Shown here: positions 17,391-26,160 of the stretch, piece by piece | Layout: each line of letters opens with the position of its first letter | How positions within the stretch are numbered: position 1 is the first letter of the stretch | Assembly: GCF_024055575.1 (NCBI RefSeq) | Contig: NZ_JAMXOE010000011.1 | Location: 62,001-126,000 of the forward strand | DNA from: Mucilaginibacter flavidus | GTDB taxonomy: Bacteria; Bacteroidota; Bacteroidia; Sphingobacteriales; Sphingobacteriaceae | Direction of reading: 5' to 3' | Length of the DNA stretch: 64,000 nt | Translations under genes and position numbers: made by a program | The notes under the pieces: generated by a model | What the model saw: the letters and a program-made list of their open reading frames with translations, nothing else | The model's database searches: none | What the model was told of the DNA's origin: nothing

Positions 17391-17579
17391 ATGGCAAATT
17401 TCGAAATCGCAATAATGGACAATGTAAATGTTCCAAAACTAATGGAAATATTAAATGGTTTAAACGCTTTAGGATGTCATATATCAATTAAAGGACCAAA
17501 TTTTTTAATTGAATACGATGATAATCTGCAAGAAGATGTTACCGAATTTTTTGAAATGGATTATAAAAACAAACCTTAA
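17391..17579 (+). CDS. small hypothetical protein
   Basis: I take the ATG at 17391 (62 residues) and not the one at 17361, since the upstream part is Asn/Lys-rich and unlike a protein start. The product is acidic (NLQEDVTEFFEMDYKN) with an alternating hydrophobic middle (HISIKGPNFLIEYDD). No family is recognised. It sits in AT-rich sequence between the dispersed repeats and the multi-hairpin repeats. Confidence 0.5.
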   Translation: MANFEIAIMDNVNVPKLMEILNGLNALGCHISIKGPNFLIEYDDNLQEDVTEFFEMDYKNKP

Positions 17580-17603
17580 CTATTTTAGCGAAATCCGATT
17601 TCT

Positions 17604-17790
17604 CCCCGCCCATTCAAGCGTCCCAGCTTGGATGAATGGCGTTGCGAGCGTTTTCGTTCGCGATCCAGGCATCTAATTCTTGAATCACCCCAAATTCCTA
17701 AAGCCCCTTCAAATTAGCGTGCAACCTCCTTTCGTGAGCGAATACGCTCATAACGTCATTCAGTCAAATGTGGACACTTGACCGGACGGG
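17604..17790. repeat. multi-hairpin repeat unit R1
   Basis: This is the first of two direct units of about 185 bp. Within an outer pair (CCGCCC at the left, CGGACGGG at the right) it has stem-loops at AAGCGTCCCAGCTT, GCGAGCGTTTTCGTTCGC and TGAGCGAATACGCTCA, and an imperfect one at CAAATGTGGACACTTG. It aligns along its length with R2 (17950-18134). It holds no credible gene. Confidence 0.75.
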
Positions 17791-17949
17791 AAGTAGCCCG
17801 CATTGGTTGCAAAGCTGGCCACCAGGATGCTGATATGAACGCTGGCTACCTAAACGCGGACCACAAGTCTGGAGACTTGCGGTAGCGGAAAACGCTTGCG
17901 ACAGCTGGGAGCCTTTTTTAGAACGGCCCTTGGGTGAATTTCAAAGCAT

Positions 17950-18134
17950 CCGCCCATCCAAGCGTCCCCGCTTGGATGAGTACGTTCGCGAGCGTCTCCG
18001 CTCGCGATCCATGCTATTAATTGTTGAATCAATTCAAATTCCTAAAAGTTTCGTCAAATGAGCGGGCTATCGGCTTTCGTGAGCGAAGACGCTCACAACA
18101 TTATTCAGTCAAGTGTGGACACTTGACCGGGCGG
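17950..18134. repeat. multi-hairpin repeat unit R2
   Basis: Four perfect stem-loops follow each other: CATCCAAGC/GCTTGGATG (17955-17978), CGCGAGCG/CGCTCGCG (17987-18006), GTGAGCG/CGCTCAC (18079-18096) and CAAGTG/CACTTG (18110-18125). They are enclosed by CCGCCC (17950-17955) and GGGCGG (18129-18134). The 17580-18259 gap is made almost wholly of R1, a related hairpin spacer (CAAGTCTGGAGACTTG near 17866), and R2. A shortened relative occurs at 55261-55316. Confidence 0.8.
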
Positions 18135-18229
18135 GGGAAGACCTCTTTAAAATTTAAGTACCGATACATTAATTCATTAACAGAATAATTAATTTAAATC
18201 CAATCCGAATAATTCACATCTACTTACTA

Positions 18230-18237
18230 TATATTTG
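18230..18237 (+). promoter_or_regulatory. -7 promoter box TATATTTG of the CHAT protease gene
   Basis: TATATTTG lies 22 bp before the ATG at 18260 and fits TAnnTTTG. No convincing -33 TTTG is seen about 19 bp further upstream. Confidence 0.55.
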
Positions 18238-18259
18238 CTCTACAACCTTCGTTATCACA

Positions 18260-21200
18260 ATGGAAAAAATTACCTTATACAATGTTATTACAAACGAGAT
18301 AAGAACCGATTCACGGCTTAACCCCTTCAGTCATGATTTTGACCCACACAAAACTTCTGGCATCATAGATGCTGCAATTGCCGAACATTATAAAGGCCTG
18401 GTCGAATATGATCCAGATGGCGCGAAGCTTGCCGCCGGATTAAATGACCTGAATCATCTTTTTTTAGAGTTATACGGAAAAATCCGTGACGGACTTGCTC
18501 AAACCGGTTTGAGTACCGCGGAGCTCATAGCAATGACAATTGCCACCGCAAATTTTTCCTATCTGAATTTACTTGCCGAGCAGGGCCGTCAAGCCGGGCA
18601 GCGAGATGGCGAAATTGATGAAATGAGTCGATTCGTGAAGGGGGATTTTAAGAACATGAATGGCACTTCAGTCGGAGCTACTGATGTAAGTGATTCCATT
18701 AATGACTCTGCGGTTGAAGTTATCAATATTTTATTAGAGGGGAATTTTGAACAAAAGGAAGGTGTTCGGCTGGCCAACGGCAAATTAACCACATTGGTGA
18801 TGAATGCGATTCAAACCGCATCGATTCTCGATGGTTTGAAAGAAAATTTTAATGAATGCATTTATGAAACGGCAACGGTTAAAGCCGAAGCTGATTCTAT
18901 ACTCATCGCTAAATTACCGGAAATCTATTTTAAGATTATGCAGGCAAACCGTTTGCGCCAGCAAAATCAAAGTATGGAATATACCTTGACGGGTTTACAG
19001 TTTCCTGAATCCGGGCTTAAAAAACCGGATTATAAGATTGAACAGGGGAAGGTTATTTTAATCAAAAGTGACCAACCGGACCAGCAACGTCTTGAAACCT
19101 ATGTGCTATCCCAAATGGTCACATTTAATGATCACTTGTTACGCGCAAAACTGGATAACTATGACCAATACCGGGTAAAGGACATTGTTCGCCTGGTTAC
19201 CTTATTAAAAATTTATTTCAATTCATTTGACGGTCCTCAAATCACTGAGTCAGCTTCCAAAACTCAAGACTACAAGGCCATACCCTATAAAATAGAAAAG
19301 GCAGCGCTCACAGATTTTCTCCAGGTACAAAGCGGTTTTGATAAAAGTTTTGTTGAACAATTTTTAGAATCAATGAGTCAGCCTTTAGGTCAGGATATGG
19401 ACATCTGGCTAAAACCACTCATACAAAATGGAGATGACTATTTTTTCCTCCTTGGGTCATTAGGCGGCGGGCATTTGACTTGCCAGTTTGATAGTCTCAT
19501 TGACAGCTTTTTAAGTCCTGCAACTCAAAAAGCACTGCTTAGAGGAGAAGTGAAGCAAGAAATGAATGGCAATAAAAACACATTGAAATTTATTGATACC
19601 CAACCTATTTCAGCGGAACTTCAGAACGAAGGTCTATTGGTGTTTCAACTCCTGAAGCAACTATTGGTAATTGAAGTTATACCTACCAGAATTCCACTTA
19701 ACAGCCAAGCCATAGCGGATGAAATGGTAAAAATAATGGATCGCTGTGATGCACTTGACCAAAACTGTGATGCCATCAAAAAAAATATTAAAAAGCTTAC
19801 AGGAGTAGAAAATTTAACTGTCCGTGGATTGTTGCTGACAAACCATGCCATATTTAGCGGAATTGGTGTAGGCAGTTACCCGGTTATGGACAAAATTCTA
19901 TTGGGTAATTATGTGAATACTGGAAAATATACCCGTGCTATTATAATTACTGGGAATGATAAATTACAGAGTGATACGCTGGCGTCTTATCCTTATTATC
20001 ATGACGATGAATCATTTGATAAGAACCTGCTATCATTTATGTATCATCCGGCACCTGTTACCGAGATCCTACGGAATCTACAAATCAAAAATTTCCAGCT
20101 TACACCGGCCGGGCTGAATCCCGTTGTATTTACCCAACATGCAGAATTACGACCCCTGCGGAATAGTATCGATGATTTAGTCAAAGAATTAGAGGATACC
20201 TTAAAACAGCTTTACTATTTTCAAACAGACTATGATAAAAAACCAGAGGGTAAGCAATTTATTGAGGACAGGATCTTATTTCTAACACCTATTACCTTTA
20301 GTTTTTTTGCCATAGATCGTAAGAACAGAGAATCGCGAATGGTTCTTCTGGAAAATTTCAGGAAGGTGGGTTTTGATGGAATGATCTATCTGATCACCAA
20401 TCTGGACCGTTCCCTAATGCAACTAAGCAAAAAGAAATTTATAGAGTCTAAAGAGGTGGAATATCCACCAACCGACCATGAAAAAGCGAGGCAGCAAATG
20501 GATGAGCTTGCTGATCATCTAAAAGGTGACGGAAAGCCCCTGTTGATTAGTCCCTCAACTTTTGAACCAGTACATAAGCTAAGTGAAGCCGACAGGGACA
20601 ACCTGGTAGCCCACCTCATCAATGCCATAAGTGCATTTGAGCCAGCAATCTATACCTATGATCAATTTGATGCGCTCTTGCTTTACTTAACCCTTACAGC
20701 TGGATTGGGGCATGGTATAGAAAGATTTGAAAAGGATATTTATTCCTCATTTCTAAATGTGATTGATCTGCTGAATCATAACGGGCATCACCAGCGGGCA
20801 CGCGATATCGCTGAGGAGGCATTGGCCTATTCATTTAAATATGAAACAGTGCCCGTACTAGGTTGGCTTGCTTTATTTAAATGTTTTACTGCACAAAGGA
20901 ATGTATTAGATGCCGCTTTTTACGGGTGTGCCTATTTAGCTGCATTGTATGCTAAGCCGGCAATTCCTTTGCACCAGGTATTTGACGGCTTTTATAACTC
21001 CATGCTGTTCTATCGTAACTTCGGATTTTCTGCAATTGTCGACAGGATCTATCGTGCCCTGTCACAGTTGCCGCTGGATACTTACGAACTACAAAAGCTT
21101 AATTTGAGTTACCTAAACTCAAAAATTGGAAATAGCGAGAGTCTCGGGGAGGCAATGGAGATAGCCCAGCAGTTTTTGGATAAGCATATTCTCGATATTA

Positions 21201-22771
21201 TGAAGCATGGACAACAGGGTGCCATCCCCTGGACCGCCTTGATTTATAATATGGTGAATGCGGAAAATCTGGGACTCGTTATCGTTCCTGCCGCTCTCAA
21301 AATATACCTAGCTGAATTTGAAAAACAAATCGATGGGAGTACGCTGAATAACTTGAAAGGACAATTTTTCCCTAATGAGGATACCTCTTACCCATTGTTG
21401 AAAGATGCCATTGTTAAATCGTTTGAAACCCGCTATGCAACTGATTTTGCAGCGGAAGTAACCAAACTGGAAATGCTTGCAAATAACGTTGCAAACATGG
21501 CATTAAACTCTGAAGATGTTGACAAACTGCTGCTTTCGGGCTTTGTAATTAATGATCAAAGTCTTGTATTTCATAATGGGTTGCGGGATTTGATGCCGTC
21601 ATTTGATGGCAAACAGATTAGCCCTGCTGATTTTGTAGAAGACTACGGACAGCACTTATTAGCTAATATTCCGTTACGGGATGGTCAGGTTTTGATTTGG
21701 TTGTTTGAATACGCGGGTAACGTGGCAATGCTGGCTATCAATAGCGATCGTGATACTAAAATAATTCCATTGCCTGATTGGAGTATGAAGGAAATGAAAA
21801 AGTGGATTGATCAGCTTCCTGAATACCTTTTTGATGATAAAAATGGTAATCCGATCAATTTTCAGGAACAGGAATATGTAGAAGATCTCAAAAAACTTGC
21901 ATTTTCCCGTGTCACGATACCTTTTCCATTTGAAGAATTGCTGGTGGCCTTCAGTTTAGAAATGGCATCATTTCCACCAAATCTTTTAGAGGTTTCAGCG
22001 GAGCAATATGAAATGAGCAAAATGGAAACTCATGAGGCCCCTGTAGAGGAGTATGTAATGAATAATAATTATGATTTTGTTGGCTATCACCAGCCAATAA
22101 CCAATATCATATCATTGGAATACCTTGCAGTACACGGAGATACAATTCGTAAAAAGCCGGAGGAAATGACTTTGGCTTGCTGGGTTCCAACTGTCGATGG
22201 TGATATGCCGCTTTATATTGCTGAGAATAAGCTAAAACCGGTATTGGTAGAAAAATACGGAGTTAGCATTCAAAATTCGGTATATCCCAAGCCGCCATTA
22301 AATGCCAACATCAACTTTTTTGTAGCACATGGATATAAAACAGTAATGGGTTTCAGGTCAGTACATACCCGTCAGCAGGATGAGGGTCATGCGTTAGTAA
22401 ATGATACAGGTGTGGCTCATGTTTTCGGATCGGGATTTATTGCAGTGGTGTTTATTTGTGATTCCGGTGCTGTCACCAAAGATTTATATAAGCAGCAATT
22501 AAACTCTTTTGTTAATGAAATACTTTCCCTTGGTTATAAAGCTGTAGTCGCGCCTTCCTGGAAATATAATCCATTAATGACGGGAATTTGGACGGAGGTT
22601 TTCCTTGAAAGCATGCAAAATGGCCTCAGCGTAAGTTTTGCGGTTCAAGCGGCCAACCATGCTGCTGCTAAAAATGGATTTGATCCCCCGGTAGGATTTT
22701 ACGCTCCAAACGGCTGGGCTGCTATGCATCTGTATGGCAACCCGAATCTTTATTTTTCGGATAAATCCTGA
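18260..22771 (+). CDS. large TPR-like/CHAT-domain (caspase-like) protease
   Basis: This 1503-residue protein ends in a CHAT domain, the caspase-like fold of separase and bacterial effector proteases. His1357 (in INFFVAHGYKTV) and Cys1400 (in AVVFICDSGAVT) form the expected dyad, 43 residues apart. The closing segment is WTEVFLESMQNGLSVSFAVQ followed by LYGNPNLYF. Residues about 820-1010 are helical and repeat-like (TPR-type, for example NHNGHHQRARDIAEEALAYS). The first 800 residues are helical with no family I can name. TPR-CHAT proteins include the RNA-guided Craspase protease and activators of bacterial gasdermins, but no CRISPR or gasdermin gene is next to it. It has its own promoter box and a terminator, so it acts as a single gene. 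Protease identity is well supported; a role in immunity is inference. Confidence 0.82.
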   Translation: MEKITLYNVITNEIRTDSRLNPFSHDFDPHKTSGIIDAAIAEHYKGLVEYDPDGAKLAAGLNDLNHLFLELYGKIRDGLAQTGLSTAELIAMTIATANFSYLNLLAEQGRQAGQRDGEIDEMSRFVKGDFKNMNGTSVGATDVSDSINDSAVEVINILLEGNFEQKEGVRLANGKLTTLVMNAIQTASILDGLKENFNECIYETATVKAEADSILIAKLPEIYFKIMQANRLRQQNQSMEYTLTGLQFPESGLKKPDYKIEQGKVILIKSDQPDQQRLETYVLSQMVTFNDHLLRAKLDNYDQYRVKDIVRLVTLLKIYFNSFDGPQITESASKTQDYKAIPYKIEKAALTDFLQVQSGFDKSFVEQFLESMSQPLGQDMDIWLKPLIQNGDDYFFLLGSLGGGHLTCQFDSLIDSFLSPATQKALLRGEVKQEMNGNKNTLKFIDTQPISAELQNEGLLVFQLLKQLLVIEVIPTRIPLNSQAIADEMVKIMDRCDALDQNCDAIKKNIKKLTGVENLTVRGLLLTNHAIFSGIGVGSYPVMDKILLGNYVNTGKYTRAIIITGNDKLQSDTLASYPYYHDDESFDKNLLSFMYHPAPVTEILRNLQIKNFQLTPAGLNPVVFTQHAELRPLRNSIDDLVKELEDTLKQLYYFQTDYDKKPEGKQFIEDRILFLTPITFSFFAIDRKNRESRMVLLENFRKVGFDGMIYLITNLDRSLMQLSKKKFIESKEVEYPPTDHEKARQQMDELADHLKGDGKPLLISPSTFEPVHKLSEADRDNLVAHLINAISAFEPAIYTYDQFDALLLYLTLTAGLGHGIERFEKDIYSSFLNVIDLLNHNGHHQRARDIAEEALAYSFKYETVPVLGWLALFKCFTAQRNVLDAAFYGCAYLAALYAKPAIPLHQVFDGFYNSMLFYRNFGFSAIVDRIYRALSQLPLDTYELQKLNLSYLNSKIGNSESLGEAMEIAQQFLDKHILDIMKHGQQGAIPWTALIYNMVNAENLGLVIVPAALKIYLAEFEKQIDGSTLNNLKGQFFPNEDTSYPLLKDAIVKSFETRYATDFAAEVTKLEMLANNVANMALNSEDVDKLLLSGFVINDQSLVFHNGLRDLMPSFDGKQISPADFVEDYGQHLLANIPLRDGQVLIWLFEYAGNVAMLAINSDRDTKIIPLPDWSMKEMKKWIDQLPEYLFDDKNGNPINFQEQEYVEDLKKLAFSRVTIPFPFEELLVAFSLEMASFPPNLLEVSAEQYEMSKMETHEAPVEEYVMNNNYDFVGYHQPITNIISLEYLAVHGDTIRKKPEEMTLACWVPTVDGDMPLYIAENKLKPVLVEKYGVSIQNSVYPKPPLNANINFFVAHGYKTVMGFRSVHTRQQDEGHALVNDTGVAHVFGSGFIAVVFICDSGAVTKDLYKQQLNSFVNEILSLGYKAVVAPSWKYNPLMTGIWTEVFLESMQNGLSVSFAVQAANHAAAKNGFDPPVGFYAPNGWAAMHLYGNPNLYFSDKS

Positions 22772-22803
22772 ACTACAGGATCCACCCAATCCTCAAAATA
22801 AAC

Positions 22804-22845
22804 GAGCCTGCTTGGTTAAAGAATTTAACCAGGCGGCTCTTTTTT
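22804..22845 (+). terminator. terminator of the CHAT protease gene
   Basis: GAGCC...TTGGTTAAA (22804-22820) pairs with TTTAACCAGG...GGCTC (22824-22839) with a small mismatch. A T-run at 22838-22845 follows. It starts 33 bp after the stop codon. Confidence 0.85.
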
Positions 22846-22868
22846 ATAGTACTTAATACCCCCCGCTG

Positions 22869-22919
22869 TTCGTAGTCTCCGACTACGAATAAGCTATGCC
22901 TGTAGTTTTTAACTACAGG
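22869..22919. repeat. paired-hairpin repeat, copy 1
   Basis: Two perfect stem-loops: TTCGTAGTC-TCC-GACTACGAA (22869-22889) and CCTGTAGTT-TTT-AACTACAGG (22899-22919), joined by TAAGCTATG. The same layout with different but still paired stems is at 55190-55237. Confidence 0.75.
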
Positions 22920-23134
22920 GAAATGAAATTTTTTGTGAGAAACAAAACCAGCTATGCGTTTGGCGGCACCGGGCCGATCCCCACTCCGGACAGCGTCCCG
23001 CTTACCCCCCAAAATGATTTTGAGCACCTGTTCAATATCTGCATCATAATAAATATCCATAATATTTTCTGACATTGCAAAAGAGTTACTTTAAGCGGCA
23101 TGTTTAAACCGGCGCATGCAAAACACAAAACACT

Positions 23135-24670
23135 ATGAAATCAAATAAACTCGCCATTATAGGGGGCGGGCCATCGGGTTTAGCGGCGCTGAAATGGGCG
23201 TTATACGATGGATTTGATGTTACGCTTTTTGAGCAGGGAAAGGAGACCGGCGGACAATGGACACAGGCCCCCGGGCTAAGCGGCGTGTGGGACAGCTTGC
23301 ATACCAACTCCAGCAAATACCTTACGGCCTTCTCGGATATGCCTTTTCCGGAGGATACTGAGCTTTACCCCTCACATGCGGTGGTAAAGCAGTACCTCGG
23401 TGATTACCGGGAAAATTTCGGCCTGTCGCCCTACATTAAACTCAACACTACGGTAAACCAGCTTGAATGCCTTGCCGGCAAAGGGTATCAGCTAACTTAC
23501 ACCACCAAACAAAACGGGGCCCGGTCAGAAATATTCGACCGGGTAATTGTGGCTTCGGGCCGTTTCAATAAACCTCATATACCGCAGGGGGCCGGACTGG
23601 ATAAATTTACCGGGCGGGTATCGCATGCGTTTAACTACCGCAGCAATACCGATTTCAGCGGCAGGCGTGTGCTGGTAGTAGGCAACCGGGTAACCGGCTC
23701 CGACCTGGCGGCCGATCTGTCGTTAAACGACTCGGTAACGGTAATATCTTCGTGCCGGAAGCCAAAATATGTGGTAACCAAATTGATAAACGGCGAACCG
23801 GGAGACCATCAGCTATATACGCGATTCAGAAGTTTAGCGGCAAATGCATTCCCGCCCGGTGCAGGCGCCGAAAGGCTTAAAGAATTTATCATTAAATCGT
23901 GCGGCAATCCCGCAGATTTTGACGGCCTTAAACCAGCCGAAAATATCCTGGAAGCCGGCGTAACCGTATCTGACGGTTACCTGGCGCAGGTACAAAAAAA
24001 ACGCATTACGCAAAAGCTGGATGTCGATCATTTTAATGCACGCAGCGTAGTATTTGCCGATGGAACGGAAGAAGCGATAGATGATGTAATTTTTGCCACA
24101 GGCTATGAGCTGAACCTTCCTTTTCTGAGCAGCGAAATATACCAGGTTATCAACACCGGCGATGAGCACCTCGATCTGTATAAATATACTTTCCACCCCT
24201 CGTTCCCCAACCTGGCTTTTATAGGCCAGTATTTACAATCAGGCTCGTTCTTTCCCTCGCTCGAATTGCAGGCGCGGTGGATCACGGGCACCTGGAGTAA
24301 CCATATCCCGGCAGCAAGTCCGGCTGAGATGCTTGATTGGATAGCTGGTTTTAAAACGACAAAAGGCCAGGGAATGCCCGGGCTGCATGAGCTGGCTGGC
24401 CTGGTGGCAAATGCCGCCGGTTTTGAACCCGACCTTAATGCCTTCCCCGACCTTGCCGGCTCGCTGCTTTTCGGCCCGCTGCTGCCGTTGCAATTCAGGT
24501 TGCAGGGCCACGGCAGCATGCCTGGTGCCAAAGCGGTTTATTTGAAAAATAATGCCGGTAAAGTTAACAGCATCAGTGATTTGAGTGATGAGCAATTAAC
24601 CCAGCTGAAAGCCGTAGCCGGTGTTTTAAAAGAAAACACGGGCCTGCAGCAGCTTATTGAAAATATTTAA
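23135..24670 (+). CDS. flavin-containing monooxygenase (FMO-like)
   Basis: This 511-residue enzyme has the FAD-binding motif LAIIGGGPSGLAALKWAL at residues 8-25, then the Q-W segment EQGKETGGQW. The FMO-identifying pattern FxGxxxHxxxY is at Phe158-Tyr168 (FTGRVSHAFNY). The second Rossmann motif is VVGNRVTGSDLAADL; it has Arg-Val where many FMOs have Asn-Ser, a mild deviation in the NADPH-binding turn. A typical FATGYELNLPF follows near residue 330. FMOs oxidise soft nucleophiles (N or S) with NADPH and O2, while related Baeyer-Villiger enzymes oxidise ketones; the substrate is unknown. The stop codon overlaps the next open frame by one base. Confidence 0.88.
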   Translation: MKSNKLAIIGGGPSGLAALKWALYDGFDVTLFEQGKETGGQWTQAPGLSGVWDSLHTNSSKYLTAFSDMPFPEDTELYPSHAVVKQYLGDYRENFGLSPYIKLNTTVNQLECLAGKGYQLTYTTKQNGARSEIFDRVIVASGRFNKPHIPQGAGLDKFTGRVSHAFNYRSNTDFSGRRVLVVGNRVTGSDLAADLSLNDSVTVISSCRKPKYVVTKLINGEPGDHQLYTRFRSLAANAFPPGAGAERLKEFIIKSCGNPADFDGLKPAENILEAGVTVSDGYLAQVQKKRITQKLDVDHFNARSVVFADGTEEAIDDVIFATGYELNLPFLSSEIYQVINTGDEHLDLYKYTFHPSFPNLAFIGQYLQSGSFFPSLELQARWITGTWSNHIPAASPAEMLDWIAGFKTTKGQGMPGLHELAGLVANAAGFEPDLNAFPDLAGSLLFGPLLPLQFRLQGHGSMPGAKAVYLKNNAGKVNSISDLSDEQLTQLKAVAGVLKENTGLQQLIENI

Positions 24671-24704
24671 TGGCGGTAATTTTTCATGCGCTGCATGCTT
24701 TTAA

Positions 24705-24712
24705 TACCTTTG
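24705..24712 (+). promoter_or_regulatory. -7 promoter box TACCTTTG of the DUF6965 gene
   Basis: TACCTTTG is followed by CCCCC and the ATG at 24718, so transcription starting about 6 nt after the box would yield a leaderless mRNA. This is also the reason to prefer the ATG at 24718 over that at 24670. Confidence 0.5.
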
Positions 24713-24717
24713 CCCCC

Positions 24718-24939
24718 ATGACCCCACAGGAACTAATAACCTATTTCGAAACCGCCACATTACCCGAAACCCTTCGCCTCGACCGGGCCTCCACCCAACT
24801 GGACGTAGCGGAAGCCGTAAAGCGGAACATTGAAACCATGTTATTGAACAGCGATGGCGGCAGGGCAATGCACCGCCTCACCCGAATAAAGAACGCGCTG
24901 GAAACGCCCTATAGCGGTCAGCCGATCCCCAAATTATAA
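24718..24939 (+). CDS. small DUF6965-like protein
   Basis: This 73-residue protein (MTPQELITYFETATLPETLR) has an LDRASTQLDVAEAVKRNIE helix and ends HRLTRIKNALET. It fits the DUF6965 group of small Bacteroidota proteins, whose function is unknown. The frame is open back to 24670, directly against the FMO stop, but the promoter box inside that stretch and the family's usual start argue for 24718. Whether it is also translated from the FMO transcript is open. Confidence 0.65.
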   Translation: MTPQELITYFETATLPETLRLDRASTQLDVAEAVKRNIETMLLNSDGGRAMHRLTRIKNALETPYSGQPIPKL

Positions 24940-24962
24940 TTTCCAACCAAAATACCGGTAAC

Positions 24963-24987
24963 AAAAAAAGCGTTCTTACGAACGCTT
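24963..24987 (-). terminator. minus-strand terminator
   Basis: AAGCGTTC-TTAC-GAACGCTT (24968-24987). On the minus strand it runs into seven T (24963-24969). It would end transcription of the small gene at 25132-25272. Confidence 0.7.
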
Positions 24988-25031
24988 CAATCCCATTGGT
25001 AGATGGTTTTTTATAATAGTATTAAGTCGAT

Positions 25032-25104
25032 AGTCTTTAGTCGAAAGTCCGAGCCAGGATATTGCTTTTTCTGACTTAGAACTTAAGACTTTCGACTCAA
25101 GACT
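25032..25104. repeat. 18-bp inverted repeat
   Basis: AGTCTTTAGTCGAAAGTC (25032-25049) is the inverted copy of GACTTTCGACTCAAGACT (25087-25104) with one mismatch. The intervening 37 bp has no gene. Fragments of the same motif occur in the terminator-like hairpins near 48300 and 55350. Confidence 0.6.
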
Positions 25105-25131
25105 AATCGGCATTTTTCGAGTAACAAGATA

Positions 25132-25272
25132 CTAAGCTCCAATCAGTTGCAGGAATGCTGCTTGCCGCACATTTGCATCTTCAATTTTCCTGATATCTTT
25201 TCTAAGGATCGCTCTCAATTGCTGATCGATTGATTTTAGTAAGTCGGTGGTTTTAGTTGATTTCGCTTTCAT
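25132..25272 (-). CDS. small protein of 46 residues, unknown function
   Basis: The frame runs from ATG at 25272 to TAG at 25132. It reads MKAKSTKTTDLLKSIDQQLR, AILRKDIRKIEDANVRQAAF and LQLIGA: a Lys-rich start followed by one or two amphipathic helices. Length, codon use and a terminator about 145 bp downstream make it look like a real gene. The A/T-rich flank upstream could hold its promoter, though no clean TAnnTTTG is seen. No family recognised. Confidence 0.5.
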   Translation of the reverse strand: MKAKSTKTTDLLKSIDQQLRAILRKDIRKIEDANVRQAAFLQLIGA

Positions 25273-25465
25273 AGTTTAAATGTTTTGCTGAACTATACAT
25301 AGTAAATATAGTGCCAATTCTAAAATGAGCACGTCCACCGGCCAAACGGGGGTTCGCATGTATATTTTAGTATACAAGACGTACTGTCGGTTGTATTTTA
25401 CGCGGTGTTAGAAATATAGGAATACGATCCATTGGGCTGCGGATACAACCACAATAGCCGCTCGT

Positions 25466-25585
25466 CGCCTCACCCTGCCCTCTCCAAAGGAGAGGGTGTT
25501 GAAAGGGAAATTTCGAAGAGCGAAGCTCAAGTCCTCTCCATTGGAGAGGATTATTACATGAGGGCTTCGCCGTTTAGGTGAGGCG
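25466..25585. repeat. palindromic element bounded by CGCCTCACC/GGTGAGGCG
   Basis: The 120-bp unit is closed by inverted CGCCTCACC and GGTGAGGCG. It contains two inner palindromes, CCCTCTCCAAAGGAGAGGG and TCCTCTCCATTGGAGAGGA. It is related to the palindrome at 11940. No gene is seen in 25273-25650 apart from this element. Confidence 0.65.
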
Positions 25586-25650
25586 AAGTAGGAGTTTGAG
25601 GTGTGCCAATTCTTGTTCCGAACTCACGTTAACGTAATAACCTGGGCGCC

Positions 25651-26160
25651 TTATCCGTTTAAAAAATCAAAACCTCTCCGATACGCCCATGGCCCGTCCA
25701 AATAAACCCACAGGTCGAGCCCTGTAGCGGTAATAGTAAACGGCTCAAAATGTTGCGAAAGTTCATTGAGCAGGTTTTTAGCTTTTCCTGGTGTTTCCTT
25801 ATTCATGATAACCACATGCGGACGAAAGCCTTGCCGGTCCTGCGGGATCAGGTCGGTGTTGAAATGCCGGCTCAATAATTTATATAGTGCCAGTAACGCA
25901 GGGCTCTCAATTTTGTAGGCTACCCCTGCCCCTAAATTTATAAGCCCGGTTACCTCAAGATTGAATAAAGACTGCTGCAGGTTCTCCAACACCTCAAAGG
26001 TGGATATTTGATCAGGCAATTGATGAAACAGCGTCAAATGCGCACTGAGTAAGTTAAGCCGCGGCGGGAAGTATCGCGCACGTTGCTTATCAAAGAATGC
26101 CTGGCTGGCTGCATCCAGTCGCATTGTTAAAATTAATGGCCTCTTTGGTGCGTCCTGCAT
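25651..26160 (-). CDS. 2'-5' RNA ligase-family (2H phosphoesterase) protein
   Basis: This 169-residue protein has the first 2H motif as SAHLTLFHQLP near residue 40. The second is FRPHVVIMNK near 120, with Val where the family usually has Thr or Ser (HxT/S), a change that may lower activity. The 2H family includes ThpR/LigT-type 2',3'-cyclic phosphodiesterases and RNA ligases. Its start overlaps the end of the DUF2256 gene by 28 bp, so the two are translated from one mRNA. It is cytoplasmic. Confidence 0.75.
   Translation of the reverse strand: MQDAPKRPLILTMRLDAASQAFFDKQRARYFPPRLNLLSAHLTLFHQLPDQISTFEVLENLQQSLFNLEVTGLINLGAGVAYKIESPALLALYKLLSRHFNTDLIPQDRQGFRPHVVIMNKETPGKAKNLLNELSQHFEPFTITATGLDLWVYLDGPWAYRRGFDFLNG

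Noticed and set aside
17604..18134. Considered as a CRISPR array
   Set aside because: There are only two long units. They are not short repeats with unique spacers, and no cas gene is near.
22773..23075. Minus-strand frame of 100 residues after the CHAT gene
   Set aside because: It runs through the CHAT terminator and the paired-hairpin repeat, so most of its sequence is repeat-derived. Its first 50 residues resemble nothing I know.
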